A stretch of DNA of 47,106 nucleotides, from the NCBI GenBank assembly GCA_021647145.1, contig JAKIVF010000009.1, forward strand, positions 1 to 47,106, written 5' to 3'. Positions 1 to 9,131 of this stretch are shown here, one piece after another. Both the position numbers and the translations under genes were made by a program. Under the pieces are notes generated by a model. The model saw nothing but the letters and a program-made list of their open reading frames with translations, was not told the DNA's origin and did no database searches. How positions within the stretch are numbered: position 1 is the first letter of the stretch; the number at the start of each line of letters is the position of its first letter. This stretch comes from Methylococcaceae bacterium (GTDB lineage Bacteria > Pseudomonadota > Gammaproteobacteria > Methylococcales > Methylomonadaceae).

Positions 1-102
1 AAAGAGCTACAAAGTGAATTCAATGTATTGTCATACAATGAAAACATTAAAAATAATTTTAATCTTGCTTCAATCATTCCTACTCAAAGTTCTTTGCCAT
101 AA
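1..102 (+). CDS. 3' end of an unidentified upstream gene (partial)
   Basis: Frame 1 is open from the first base to a TAA at 100-102, giving 33 residues rich in Asn, Ser and Ile. No start lies inside the window. It points the same way as the polysaccharide genes that follow, so it may belong to the same locus, but the tail is too short and too polar to place in a family. It could also be chance, because 33 open codons in AT-rich DNA is weak evidence. Confidence 0.3.
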   Translation, partial: KELQSEFNVLSYNENIKNNFNLASIIPTQSSLP

Positions 103-194
103 CTACAAAAAGAAAAAAGATATTTGTTTAGGGTTTTTTTTAAATGATGATATTCTTTTAAATGAAAACTGTATTTGTTTGTACTAAATTTGTT

Positions 195-212
195 TTGAGG
201 CCTCAGCCTCAA
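195..212. terminator. Hairpin upstream of the polysaccharide operon
   Basis: TTGAGGC and GCCTCAA form a perfect 7-bp stem with a CTCA loop, between the end of the upstream frame and the first beta-helix gene. There is no clean T-run after it, so it could be a weak terminator of the upstream gene or a regulatory stem in the operon leader. The rest of 103-274 is AT-rich and shows no convincing promoter. Confidence 0.35.
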
Positions 213-274
213 TAATATATTAAAAAGACAACTACACTTAAAAATCATTTATTAAAATTCACAGTCATTCATAC

Positions 275-1372
275 ATGAAAAGTATCCAAGCAATCAAAAA
301 TTATAATTCTTTTTTTTTAATATTTATCTTGAGCATAATTGCCATAAGCAGTTTTTCCACTCAAGCCTATGCAAAAACTAATTTTTTTGTCAGTCCAGAT
401 GGAGATGATTTAGATACTGGAAATAATACTCAGGCTCCCTTACAAACAATTAGTCATGCATTAGAACTCGCCCAACCAGGTGATTCAATTAAGTTAATGA
501 ATGGGGAATACTTTCAGGATATAACAACTGTTCGTGCAGGAACTTCAAGTCAACCAATACTTATTACTGGCTCACCCGGGGCAGTTGTAAAAGGAACAGG
601 GAAAACTTATATTGCTAACATTCAACATAGTTATATTGAGCTAAAAAATTTTACAATTGATGGATTAGTTGGCAGAAGCTCGAGCTTCAAGAATTACAGA
701 AAAAAACTAGTCTATATAAAGGGTTTAAATAGCAATGGCATACAAAATGTCAAATTATTAAACATGACAATACTTAATGCTAGAGATGAGTGCATAAGAC
801 TTAAATATTTTGCCCAAAATATAGAAATTGCTAATTCACGTATTAGTCATTGTGGTATAGAAGACTTTCGGTTCAATGGTGGAGGCCATAATGGTGAGGC
901 TATTTATATAGGTACAGCTCCAGAACAGCTTAATAAAAACCCGACATCAGAACCTGATCAGTCAAATAACAACTGGATCCATAATAATATTATCGAACCT
1001 TTTGGTAGTGAGTGTATTGATGTAAAAGAAGGTAGTAGTTTTAATATTATTGAATACAACCAATGTAGTCAGGGAAAAGACCGAAAGGTTGCAGGCATTG
1101 CAATCAGGGGTAATGAAAATATTATTCGTCATAACATAATTCATAAAAATCTTGGTGCTGGTATTAAACTTGGTGGAGATACACCTTCTGATGGAATTAA
1201 TAATGATATTTATGGAAACCAATTAAATGACAACAAATTTGGAGCTTTGAAAATTATGGCAGAACCACAAGGAAAAATTTGTAACAACACATTTGTTCTT
1301 AAAGGTAGCCAGCAAGCTGTGCGGGGTAAAAAAGGTCTTGTAAAAGATTTATTTATTCAATCATGCCTTTAG
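275..1372 (+). CDS. Secreted right-handed beta-helix protein, PL6 lyase-like (copy 1)
   Basis: This 365-residue protein has an N-terminal signal peptide (hydrophobic 12-32, likely cut after AYA). Residues 36-110 carry the DUF1565-like opening FFVSPDGDD...PGDSIKLMNGEY that starts many beta-helix polysaccharide enzymes. The rest is a parallel beta-helix with many N-x-I rungs. E246-x4-K251 (ECIDVK) followed by R278 (IRGN) resembles the catalytic Lys/Arg layout of PL6 (chondroitinase B/alginate lyase) proteins. It sits just before alg8 in an alginate-type operon with no algL in view, so a lyase or modifying role on the nascent polymer in the periplasm is a reasonable inference. An epimerase or a structural protein is also possible. 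No clear ribosome binding site precedes the ATG. Confidence 0.75.
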   Translation: MKSIQAIKNYNSFFLIFILSIIAISSFSTQAYAKTNFFVSPDGDDLDTGNNTQAPLQTISHALELAQPGDSIKLMNGEYFQDITTVRAGTSSQPILITGSPGAVVKGTGKTYIANIQHSYIELKNFTIDGLVGRSSSFKNYRKKLVYIKGLNSNGIQNVKLLNMTILNARDECIRLKYFAQNIEIANSRISHCGIEDFRFNGGGHNGEAIYIGTAPEQLNKNPTSEPDQSNNNWIHNNIIEPFGSECIDVKEGSSFNIIEYNQCSQGKDRKVAGIAIRGNENIIRHNIIHKNLGAGIKLGGDTPSDGINNDIYGNQLNDNKFGALKIMAEPQGKICNNTFVLKGSQQAVRGKKGLVKDLFIQSCL

Positions 1373-1409
1373 TAGCTGACAGAACTATATCCTTGTTGTA
1401 ACTAATCTT

Positions 1410-1431
1410 AAAGGGAAGAAAGCCTCCCTTT
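1410..1431. promoter_or_regulatory. Intercistronic hairpin before the second beta-helix gene
   Basis: AAAGGGA and TCCCTTT form a perfect 7-bp stem with an 8-base loop, ending three bases before the first possible ATG of the next gene (1435). There is no T-run, so it is unlikely to terminate. Its position fits an mRNA stability or translation-control element between the tandem paralogues. Confidence 0.35.
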
Positions 1432-1434
1432 GCA

Positions 1435-2568
1435 ATGGTAAGAATAATTTTTATGAATTATAGAGCAGTTCTCATTTCAGCACTAACAATATTATTACTA
1501 CCCTATTCAACGTTATGTTTAGCAAATAACTTATTATCCTTACCGAGTCCTACCCAAGGAAAAACAATATTTGTTCATCCCAAAGGTAATGATAAAGCAG
1601 AAAATACATTATCAACGCCCTTTGCATCTATTCAAAGGGCATTGGATATTGCACAAGCTGGAGATACGATTTTATTAATGCAAGGTGAGTACCTGCAAGA
1701 TGTATCAACAGTACGTGATGGGCTACCAAACAAGCCCATTAGGATAGCCGGCATGCCCGGAGCAATAGTAAAAGGTGGTGGAAAAACATCCATTTTTGAT
1801 ATTCGACATAGCTATATTGAGCTAAGCAATTTCAGCATTGACGGTTTGTTTTCCTCCTCTAAGCAAGTCACTGCTTTTAGAAAAAAGCTAATCTACATTA
1901 AGGGTCTTGAGAGTAAAGGAATTACAGGTATTAAATTACTCTATATGAATATAAAAAATGCCCGTGATGAATGTATCAGAATTAAATACCAAGCACTAAA
2001 AAATGAAGTCGCTTATTCACACATCAGTTATTGCGGTGTACAAGATTATCAATTTGATGATGGAAAAGAAAACCACAATGGAGAAGCTATCTATATTGGA
2101 ACGGCACCTGAGCAAATTGCAGAAGGAAAAAACCCAACCAATGAGATTGATCACTCAAATCAAAATTGGATACACCACAATAATATTGAAAGTCATGGTA
2201 GCGAATGCATTGATGTAAAGGAAGGCAGTAGTTTTAATATTATAGAATATAATAGTTGCAAATATGCAAAAGACCTGAATGTTGGGGGAATTTCAATAAG
2301 AGGGAATAATAATACTGTCCGTTATAACCATGTCGTTTCTAACTTAGGAGCAGGTATCCGCCTAGGTGGAGATACAGTCTTAGATGGTATTAATAACGAG
2401 GTCTATGGTAATTACCTTAATGATAACCAAAACGGTGGATTAAAAATTATGCGAAAGCCTCAGAGCCGTGTTTGTGGTAACACAATCATCACTTTAAAAG
2501 GACAAAAATCAATTAGAGTTGGAAAAAACATGGATAAAACTCTTTATACCGAAACCTGTGAGAAATAA
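1435..2568 (+). CDS. Secreted right-handed beta-helix protein, PL6 lyase-like (copy 2)
   Basis: This is a tandem paralogue of the preceding gene, 377 residues, closely matching it by eye along the whole helix (HSYIEL, ARDECIR, HNGEAIYIGTAPEQ, SECIDVKEGSSFNIIEYN and LGAGI are shared). It has its own signal peptide (MNYRAVLISALTILLLPYSTLCLA). A second in-frame ATG at 1453 begins exactly at that signal peptide and may be the true start; neither has a strong ribosome binding site. The PL6-like pair is K262 and R289. The stop is three bases before the alg8 start, so the two are almost certainly cotranscribed. Function is inferred as for copy 1. Confidence 0.75.
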   Translation: MVRIIFMNYRAVLISALTILLLPYSTLCLANNLLSLPSPTQGKTIFVHPKGNDKAENTLSTPFASIQRALDIAQAGDTILLMQGEYLQDVSTVRDGLPNKPIRIAGMPGAIVKGGGKTSIFDIRHSYIELSNFSIDGLFSSSKQVTAFRKKLIYIKGLESKGITGIKLLYMNIKNARDECIRIKYQALKNEVAYSHISYCGVQDYQFDDGKENHNGEAIYIGTAPEQIAEGKNPTNEIDHSNQNWIHHNNIESHGSECIDVKEGSSFNIIEYNSCKYAKDLNVGGISIRGNNNTVRYNHVVSNLGAGIRLGGDTVLDGINNEVYGNYLNDNQNGGLKIMRKPQSRVCGNTIITLKGQKSIRVGKNMDKTLYTETCEK

Positions 2569-2571
2569 AAA

Positions 2572-4092
2572 GTGATTGGGTTTATTATTTATATACTGAT
2601 ATTAGTCGCAACGGCTTTTTATCTCCCAGAAGTTTATCTTGACCCAGAAGCAACACAATTTATATTGGCCATTGGTTTTTTATCAATTTGGCGTTATAGC
2701 TGGTCATTAACCCATTTTTTTAGAGCGTTGATTTATCGTAAAATTGCATTTCCAAAATTAAGAAAACGGGCCAATGATTTAGGTGATACAGCAAACCCTG
2801 AACATATTTTTTTAGTCTTAACCACCTTTAGAATTGGAACAAGTGTCACAGTAGAAGTCTATCTTGCTGCTATTAAAGATGCAATTTCAACAGGAGTACC
2901 TACTACTATTATTACTTCAATAGTAGAACTTAGCGAAGAACGACTCATTAAAAATATTTTTGATTTACAAAACCCGCCTGACTATGTTCGTCTTAAAATT
3001 GTTCGCATAAAAGGTTCTGGAAAACGAGATGCATTATCTGTTGCATTTCGTGCAGTCTCTAATACGCACGTTAATAAAGAAAATTCTGTTGTTTCTGTGA
3101 TAGACGGTGATTCTATCTTACCCATTGGGTCAACCATTTCATGTGCCCAATTATTTTCTTTAAGCCCAAAATTGGGTGCATTGACAACAGAAGAAAGCTG
3201 TAAATTAGATGGTGATGACTTTGCAACAGAAGTTTACCGGCGCTGGTACAGTATGCGTTTTGCACAAAGACACACTTATATGTCATCTATGGGTTTATCA
3301 AAACGTGTGTTAACACTGACCGGACGTATGTCTATGTTTCGCGCAAACATCGTCAGTGAACCTGGTTTTATTGATACTGTAGAGTTAGACCACATTAATC
3401 ACTGGCGTTTAGGTCAATTCCGTTTTTTAACAGGTGATGATAAATCTTCTTGGTTTTATTTGCTGAAAAATGGCTGGGAAATGTGGTATGTCCCTGATGT
3501 TGATATTGTTACTATTGAAGAAATCCCACACAGAAACTTTTTTATTGGCGCTAATACTCTAATGCGCAGATGGTTTGGTAATATGCTGCGTACAAATAGC
3601 AGAGCATTGACAGTACCGATTAAAGTGATGGGGTTTTTCACTTGGTGGAATTTAGTCGATCAACGTATTTCAATGTGGACCTCTTTATTTGGTCTAAGCG
3701 CGGGTATTATTGGCGGATTTGTCTATGGCCCTGAATTATTTATTGTCTACCTTTGGTGGGTAGCATTTATTCGTCTAACGCAAACATTGATGCTACTAGC
3801 TTCTCGAAAAAGAGTTTCCATTACCTGGCCATTTTTCATTTACTTTAACCAGATTTATGGTTCCTTAGTTAAAGTGTATGTGTTGAACCATTTACACAAA
3901 CAGAAATGGACTCGCCAGAAAACCTCATTTAAACAAAAAGATGGCTATTGGAATAATTTGTATATCGAAGTCAGCTCCAAAATATCGATGTTGACCTACG
4001 CGACTGTTTTTCTAACCTCCGTAGCTTTTATAAGTGGTGCTCTTAATACCCAGGATATACAACACGTAGCTGATTTTTTTATTAAGTTGTAA
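2572..4092 (+). CDS. alg8: Mannuronan synthase, Alg8-like family 2 glycosyltransferase
   Basis: Inner-membrane processive GT2 enzyme that polymerises GDP-mannuronate into polymannuronate. It has 506 residues against about 494 for Pseudomonas Alg8. There are membrane segments at about 2-20 and 28-48, then a cytoplasmic catalytic domain with IDGD (177-180), the TGDD acceptor-site acidic motif (287-290) and an LMRRW version of QxxRW (330-334), then several C-terminal membrane helices (about 350-405, 470-490). The start is a GTG three bases after the previous stop; no ATG is available before the first helix. Together with the adjacent Alg44 it forms the c-di-GMP-activated synthase. Cellulose or hyaluronan synthases share the fold, but the AlgG and AlgE neighbours support mannuronan. 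Confidence 0.9.
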   Translation: MIGFIIYILILVATAFYLPEVYLDPEATQFILAIGFLSIWRYSWSLTHFFRALIYRKIAFPKLRKRANDLGDTANPEHIFLVLTTFRIGTSVTVEVYLAAIKDAISTGVPTTIITSIVELSEERLIKNIFDLQNPPDYVRLKIVRIKGSGKRDALSVAFRAVSNTHVNKENSVVSVIDGDSILPIGSTISCAQLFSLSPKLGALTTEESCKLDGDDFATEVYRRWYSMRFAQRHTYMSSMGLSKRVLTLTGRMSMFRANIVSEPGFIDTVELDHINHWRLGQFRFLTGDDKSSWFYLLKNGWEMWYVPDVDIVTIEEIPHRNFFIGANTLMRRWFGNMLRTNSRALTVPIKVMGFFTWWNLVDQRISMWTSLFGLSAGIIGGFVYGPELFIVYLWWVAFIRLTQTLMLLASRKRVSITWPFFIYFNQIYGSLVKVYVLNHLHKQKWTRQKTSFKQKDGYWNNLYIEVSSKISMLTYATVFLTSVAFISGALNTQDIQHVADFFIKL

Positions 4093-4121
4093 CAGAATTA
4101 TATTATTTGGAGAAATACACA

Positions 4122-5210
4122 ATGGTTGCTCAGGTCACTCATGAAGCAGAAAATTCGAGACAACATGCTCGTTTTAAACTACCCGTTAAATTAATTGTAG
4201 GCTCTAAAGCCCACAGCCTTATAGATTGGTCAGTTTCAGGGTTAACTGTGAAATTGTCAAAGGAAGAATCAGAGTCTAAAACAGTAGTAGGCCGATTAGC
4301 TTTTAGGTTTGATCTTATCTCTACAAGCATACCTATAGAACTAGAAGAAATTCATAGAAATGATGTGCAGGGCACTATAGGTTATCGCTATATAAATTTA
4401 CGCCGTTCACAAATTTCGATATTACATCATGTAATAAATGCTTACCTCAGTGGAGAAATTGTAGATACTGGATCTGTTATACAAATTGTTAAAAAAGATG
4501 CTTTTACTACTCAAGGAAAAGACAAAAAATTAACACAAAGTTTAGGTGGGCAAAACAAGTTCTTTTTTCGATTCCGACAAATAGCAGGGGCACTCGCTTT
4601 ACTTATAGCTCTGCTAGGGCTTCTAAGTTTTATTGCTTACAGCATTTACAATCGACTCTTTATTGTAAATAGTGTAGCTGCCAGTGTAAATGCACCTGTT
4701 GTTGTAGTCAGATCACCTCGGGGTAGTTACTTTGATAAAGTCCCTAGCATTAATAAAGACTCCAAATTAAAAAAAGATGATTTACTAGCAACATTACGTC
4801 TTGTTAATGGTGGCGTAGCAAATATAGTCAGTCCATGCGATTGTAAAATTATTTCCAGCCATGTGCCCTATAAACAATTTGTCACAGAAGGTGAACCTCT
4901 GTTTACTCTACTTCCAGTAAAAGATGGAGATCTTTTTATTGAAGCAAAATTTGATTATAAAGATGTAAAAAAACTAGCTATTAACCAAATCGCAACGATT
5001 CAATTTGTTAATGGAGAACAAATGAAAGGGTCTGTTAGTAATATTCTAAGCAGTGAATCTCTTGAATTTAAACACAGTACTCCTTTAAAAAGCATTTCAT
5101 CAACACCTGTTAATTATGCCAAGATTGTAATTACTCCAGAAACACAACTTAACATTGAGTTATTAGGAACTGTTGCAACAGTCAGTATAGATAGCTTTAA
5201 AAACAACTAA
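4122..5210 (+). CDS. alg44: Alginate synthase regulator Alg44 (PilZ domain, c-di-GMP receptor)
   Basis: The N-terminal PilZ domain carries the two c-di-GMP binding motifs: RxxxR (R13-R17, RQHAR) and DxSxxG (D35-G40, DWSVSG). A single membrane helix follows (about residues 150-172) and then a periplasmic HlyD/membrane-fusion-like region of about 190 residues. This is the architecture of Pseudomonas Alg44, which activates Alg8 when c-di-GMP is bound and links it to the export complex. An in-frame TTG at 4107 would add five residues, but GGAG at 4109-4112, nine bases before the ATG at 4122, decides the start. It lies 29 bases after alg8. Confidence 0.9.
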   Translation: MVAQVTHEAENSRQHARFKLPVKLIVGSKAHSLIDWSVSGLTVKLSKEESESKTVVGRLAFRFDLISTSIPIELEEIHRNDVQGTIGYRYINLRRSQISILHHVINAYLSGEIVDTGSVIQIVKKDAFTTQGKDKKLTQSLGGQNKFFFRFRQIAGALALLIALLGLLSFIAYSIYNRLFIVNSVAASVNAPVVVVRSPRGSYFDKVPSINKDSKLKKDDLLATLRLVNGGVANIVSPCDCKIISSHVPYKQFVTEGEPLFTLLPVKDGDLFIEAKFDYKDVKKLAINQIATIQFVNGEQMKGSVSNILSSESLEFKHSTPLKSISSTPVNYAKIVITPETQLNIELLGTVATVSIDSFKNN

Positions 5211-5211
5211 A

Positions 5212-6753
5212 ATGCAATTTATTTATATGTTTTTTCAATTTATTGGCATAGGACTACTATCACTGGTTATAGTTAATTCTAGTGCAGCCAATACCTTAAG
5301 CAAAAAAAACAAAACAAATAGGCTGGAGCAATACCAACAAATTGATTGGTCGAAATACACGGTTGCTGCTTTGAAAAAAAAGGTACCAAAAAAAAATCAT
5401 GGGCAAGACGTAAGTTTAATGCCGGTACAAAGCCTATATTTTATTCCAGCAAGTAATATTATAGAAATGAACCGCGCATGGAAAGCAAACGGGGCACAGT
5501 GGCCTAAAGCCATAGTACTCGCAAATGGTGTCTATAATTTAGAAAAAATAAATCAATTACTTTCTAATCCGAAAGTTTTCAAAAAAATTAATGATAAAAC
5601 CTATATTAGTTATCGACCTATTTATATTACACCTAGTGCAACATTAGTTATTAATAACAAAGAATTACGCTTATCAATAAACGATGGCGTTTTTGTTATT
5701 GCCAACGGAAAAATATTTGCCACTGATAGCATACTCACAACATGGGATAAGGTTGCTAAAAATTATGGAGTCCGAAAAAAGATACCAAAAAATCAGTTAT
5801 TGTTTTATGGAAATCAATTCCCAAGACCTTATTTTCTTATGTTAAATGGATCAGAGTTTTATGCGGCAAACTCTATTTTTCGTGGATTAGGTTATAAAGG
5901 GCAAACCGGCAGTTTTGGTTTTGCAATGAATTATGGTTTACCTCTTATGAGAACTCATACTGTAATTACTGATTATTTAAAAGCATTAAAAAGACCAACG
6001 GGTTGGTTAATAGGCAATACTTTTGAGCACAGCTTTTTTGGCTACTATAGTAATGGAGCTAAAGATGTGGTTATCGTGGGAAATATTTATCTGAATAGTC
6101 TTATCTATAATATAGATCCTCATGATTACTCCAGCAATTTATTAATAGCCCGTAATTTAAGCTACAAAGCAAAACACTCACATGGCATTATCGTTTCACG
6201 AGAAGTAAATAATACAACAATCGCTGAGAATTTATCCTTTAAAAACAATGGCTCTGGCATTATGCTGGATAGAAATAGTGAACATAATCTTATTTATAAA
6301 AACCTGGTAATGGAAAACCTAGGTGATGGTATTGCTATTTTTGAAAGTGATAATAACGAAATAAACGGCAATATCATTGCTAGAAACGAGCATAACGGTA
6401 TTTTTATACGAAATAGTTGTGGTGTAAAAATACAATCAAACGAACTGTTTCGTAATATAAAGTCGGGATCTGAAATATCAGTAGTCAATATTGATATGCT
6501 TGAAACTCGAAACTTTGTATTAGACCCTTATCACAAATTAGCAAACGCTACTTTTTTTTCCAATACTTATGACAGTAACCTAGGCTCTGCGATAAGCAGT
6601 AAAAACAAGCCAGGTGTGAGGTTAAAAGAAAATCTATTTTATAATTCAGGTACCTCTTATTTCGCAGGTGATATCCAAACGTTTAACAGAGAAATATTAT
6701 TTGCACCAAAGGATAAAGAGTTCATATACGATGGGATTAATTCATGTCAGTAA
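5212..6753 (+). CDS. algG: Mannuronan C5-epimerase AlgG
   Basis: Periplasmic enzyme converting mannuronate to guluronate in the polymer. It has 513 residues (Pseudomonas AlgG about 540), a signal peptide at about 1-26 and a long parallel beta-helix. The signature DPHD motif is at 302-305, with H304 in the place of the catalytic His and R330 (IVSRE) exactly 26 residues later, as in the characterised enzyme. Downstream rungs (SGIMLDRNSEHN, DGIAIFESDNNEINGN, HNGIFIRNS) follow the AlgG pattern. It starts one base after the alg44 stop and overlaps the next gene by 10 bases, so translation is probably coupled. Confidence 0.92.
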   Translation: MQFIYMFFQFIGIGLLSLVIVNSSAANTLSKKNKTNRLEQYQQIDWSKYTVAALKKKVPKKNHGQDVSLMPVQSLYFIPASNIIEMNRAWKANGAQWPKAIVLANGVYNLEKINQLLSNPKVFKKINDKTYISYRPIYITPSATLVINNKELRLSINDGVFVIANGKIFATDSILTTWDKVAKNYGVRKKIPKNQLLFYGNQFPRPYFLMLNGSEFYAANSIFRGLGYKGQTGSFGFAMNYGLPLMRTHTVITDYLKALKRPTGWLIGNTFEHSFFGYYSNGAKDVVIVGNIYLNSLIYNIDPHDYSSNLLIARNLSYKAKHSHGIIVSREVNNTTIAENLSFKNNGSGIMLDRNSEHNLIYKNLVMENLGDGIAIFESDNNEINGNIIARNEHNGIFIRNSCGVKIQSNELFRNIKSGSEISVVNIDMLETRNFVLDPYHKLANATFFSNTYDSNLGSAISSKNKPGVRLKENLFYNSGTSYFAGDIQTFNREILFAPKDKEFIYDGINSCQ

Positions 6754-7730
6754 TTAAAACTATATATCTTTTAGTAATATTAATTTCTGTCAATATCAGT
6801 TACGCTGCTAACGATGGGCAGAAACAAATCATCACTAAACAGGAAGAAATTTTACTTGAACTGGCAAACCTAGGAATTAAAGAAGCCCACTATGTTCTAG
6901 CACAATTTTACAATGATCGTATTTCACCCCATAATAATTTTTTTAATAAATCAATTCATTGGTATATTAAAGCTGCACAAGCTGGCCACTCCAAGTCCTT
7001 CTACCGCCTTGGGGAAGAAGGACTAAAATACCCAAACAATAAAAATAAATTCATAGGAACTTATATCGAGAAAGAAGATTCTGAAAGTGAGTGGCGTAAA
7101 GAATCTCTGATTTTAATCAGTGTAGCTGCTCTGTTAGAAAACAAATATGCAAAATCCGACTTGGTCGTTTTACCTAAATTTCGACCTTATTCTTATCAGG
7201 AAATTGATATAGCATTCGAAGAAGCATTACTGCGGTTAAAACAAGGAACTCCGATCAATTGTAATTTTTTTGTTTGTAAAAAGAGAAAAACCCACCTAAA
7301 AAATCGTTTAATTAGATATCGAAATGCAGCTACTTATTTTGAACAAGAACGTATTCGATTAAAGTGTGATCAATTAAAACAATGTTTTGAAGCAATGCTA
7401 AATAATGTGGAATCTTTTGATCAAATTTCAGTTAATAGGTTTCTAGCCGAAGAAGCTGCTGACAACCTCCCAAAGAAAGAAAGAAACAAACGATTAAAAA
7501 ATAATAAAGAAGAAGTAGTATTATCTTCTAGTTGGGATGAGCTAAGTAATATAGATAGAAACGATCAACGTTTTTTAGCGGCAAAAAAAGTTATCAATCA
7601 TTATGCAAAAGAAGATAGAAATATATTAAAAACTAAACTTAAAAATCTATTGGAAAAAATTAATTTTCATAGAACTTCAGCTAACAAAATTAAACTTTCT
7701 GATATTATGACAATATTATCGCAACCATGA
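6744..7730 (+). CDS. Secreted Sel1-like repeat protein of the alginate cluster
   Basis: A 328-residue protein with a signal peptide (1-21, cleavage near SYA-AN). Residues 35-95 contain one or two Sel1/TPR-like repeats (LANLGIKEAHYVLAQFYND, IHWYIKAAQAGHSKSFYRLGEEG). The remaining two thirds are Lys-rich and helical with no family I recognise. Two Cys pairs (CNFFVC; CDQLKQC) could form periplasmic disulfides. It overlaps algG by 10 bases and algE by 4 (ATGA). The position suggests an accessory scaffold in the periplasmic export complex, but nothing in the sequence proves that. Confidence 0.7.
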   Translation: MSVIKTIYLLVILISVNISYAANDGQKQIITKQEEILLELANLGIKEAHYVLAQFYNDRISPHNNFFNKSIHWYIKAAQAGHSKSFYRLGEEGLKYPNNKNKFIGTYIEKEDSESEWRKESLILISVAALLENKYAKSDLVVLPKFRPYSYQEIDIAFEEALLRLKQGTPINCNFFVCKKRKTHLKNRLIRYRNAATYFEQERIRLKCDQLKQCFEAMLNNVESFDQISVNRFLAEEAADNLPKKERNKRLKNNKEEVVLSSSWDELSNIDRNDQRFLAAKKVINHYAKEDRNILKTKLKNLLEKINFHRTSANKIKLSDIMTILSQP

Positions 7731-9130
7731 AAATAAAAAAAATAAAAATAGGCTTTTTTTGCTTTTTAACTAGTTTCTCATCTCTTGCTGAAGATACTAT
7801 TCCATTTAACATTGACTATTCGAGTCTAGAGTCGACAAATCCATTACAATTTTATGCAAATGTTAGAGCCTTATATGGAGAAGGAATAGAGTCTAATAGA
7901 GAAGGACGTACAAGAGAGGATTTTGAACAATTAAAGTTGGGGTTGCGTTATCAACGTAATTTACCCTATAACTGGTTTTTTAAGGGAAACATTCGCGGTG
8001 TATTTCTACACCGTGAGGATAGAAATGATTTTACAAAAAATGAAACCTGGAATGCTCATTTTGAAGCCAGGGAATTTTTTGTAGAAAATAAACAACTGAT
8101 TAATGATTTACCTCTTGGTGTATTAGCTGGACGAAAACAATTTAGAGATGACAGAGGCTGGTGGTATGACAACCAACTTGATGTAGCTCAACTTCAATTC
8201 AATTCTTCATTATTTAATGCCGATGTAAGCTATGGAGGCAGGCTTATAGACGAACGAGTGATTAGTGAATCTCAAAACATAGGTTTTGAAGACAGTGAAT
8301 TTATTATTGCTCATCTTGATTATCAATTTTATTATCAACACCACTTCCAAGCCTATACTATTTACCAAAAAGATGATTTTTCAAACAATAGAAAAGGAAA
8401 CGTGTTTGATAATAATTCTAGTGTTGATTCTGAACTAGATTTGTTATGGATAGGGTTTCGTTTTAACGGTTTATTTTCTTTAGCTGATAAAAGTAAACTG
8501 AACTATTGGGTAGATTTTGCCACTGTTAACGGTTCTGAACGGGAATTCACTACCTTTGATTTATCATCAAATCAACAAGTAATTAATGACACCCGTAATA
8601 TTAATGTCTCATACGGCTATGGAATAGATTTAGGCACCACATGGAAATCAGCTAACGAAAACTGGGGACTAGCAGCTAACTACGCTATAGGGTCAGGTGA
8701 TAGTAGTGATTCAAACCGACAATCATCGTACAGACAGCCATCTATTGCAAATAATAAAGGTAAAATTCTGGGTAACCAACGAGTGCGTCTTTATGGAGAA
8801 CTATTAAGACCTGAGTTATCAAATTTGCAATTAGTAAATGTAACTGCCGGCCATCGATTTAATGAATATTTTTGGTTACAAGCTAGTTACTTTCATTATT
8901 GGCAAGTACAGGCAGATAAACAAATTGATGCTTCAATTTTAACTATTTCACCTAATGGTAAAAATAAAGAAATTGGTAACGAAGTTGATTTGACTTTAAT
9001 GACATCATGGACAAAAAATTTTAATGCTCAACTAACGTTAAGTGGCTTTCATGCTGGAGATGCTTATGATCAGAAAGTAGACTCTAAATACGCTTATAAA
9101 GGCGTTCTTGAACTTCAATATTATTGGTAA
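7727..9130 (+). CDS. algE: Alginate export outer-membrane porin AlgE
   Basis: Outer-membrane beta-barrel through which the polymer leaves the cell; 467 residues against about 490 for Pseudomonas AlgE. It has a signal peptide (1-21, SSLA-ED) and alternating amphipathic strands throughout, and ends in an aromatic C-terminal strand (LELQYYW), the usual BAM recognition signal. The LGVLAGRKQFRDDRGWWYDNQLD segment matches the conserved AlgE 'R-x-F-R-D-x-R-x-W-W-Y-D' region. It starts inside the previous stop codon (ATGA). Confidence 0.88.
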   Translation: MKIKKIKIGFFCFLTSFSSLAEDTIPFNIDYSSLESTNPLQFYANVRALYGEGIESNREGRTREDFEQLKLGLRYQRNLPYNWFFKGNIRGVFLHREDRNDFTKNETWNAHFEAREFFVENKQLINDLPLGVLAGRKQFRDDRGWWYDNQLDVAQLQFNSSLFNADVSYGGRLIDERVISESQNIGFEDSEFIIAHLDYQFYYQHHFQAYTIYQKDDFSNNRKGNVFDNNSSVDSELDLLWIGFRFNGLFSLADKSKLNYWVDFATVNGSEREFTTFDLSSNQQVINDTRNINVSYGYGIDLGTTWKSANENWGLAANYAIGSGDSSDSNRQSSYRQPSIANNKGKILGNQRVRLYGELLRPELSNLQLVNVTAGHRFNEYFWLQASYFHYWQVQADKQIDASILTISPNGKNKEIGNEVDLTLMTSWTKNFNAQLTLSGFHAGDAYDQKVDSKYAYKGVLELQYYW

Positions 9131-9131
9131 G

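Noticed and set aside
962..1222. 86-codon minus-strand ORF inside the first beta-helix gene
   Set aside because: Antisense to the Asn/Ile-rich helix rungs, which generates long open reverse frames by composition.
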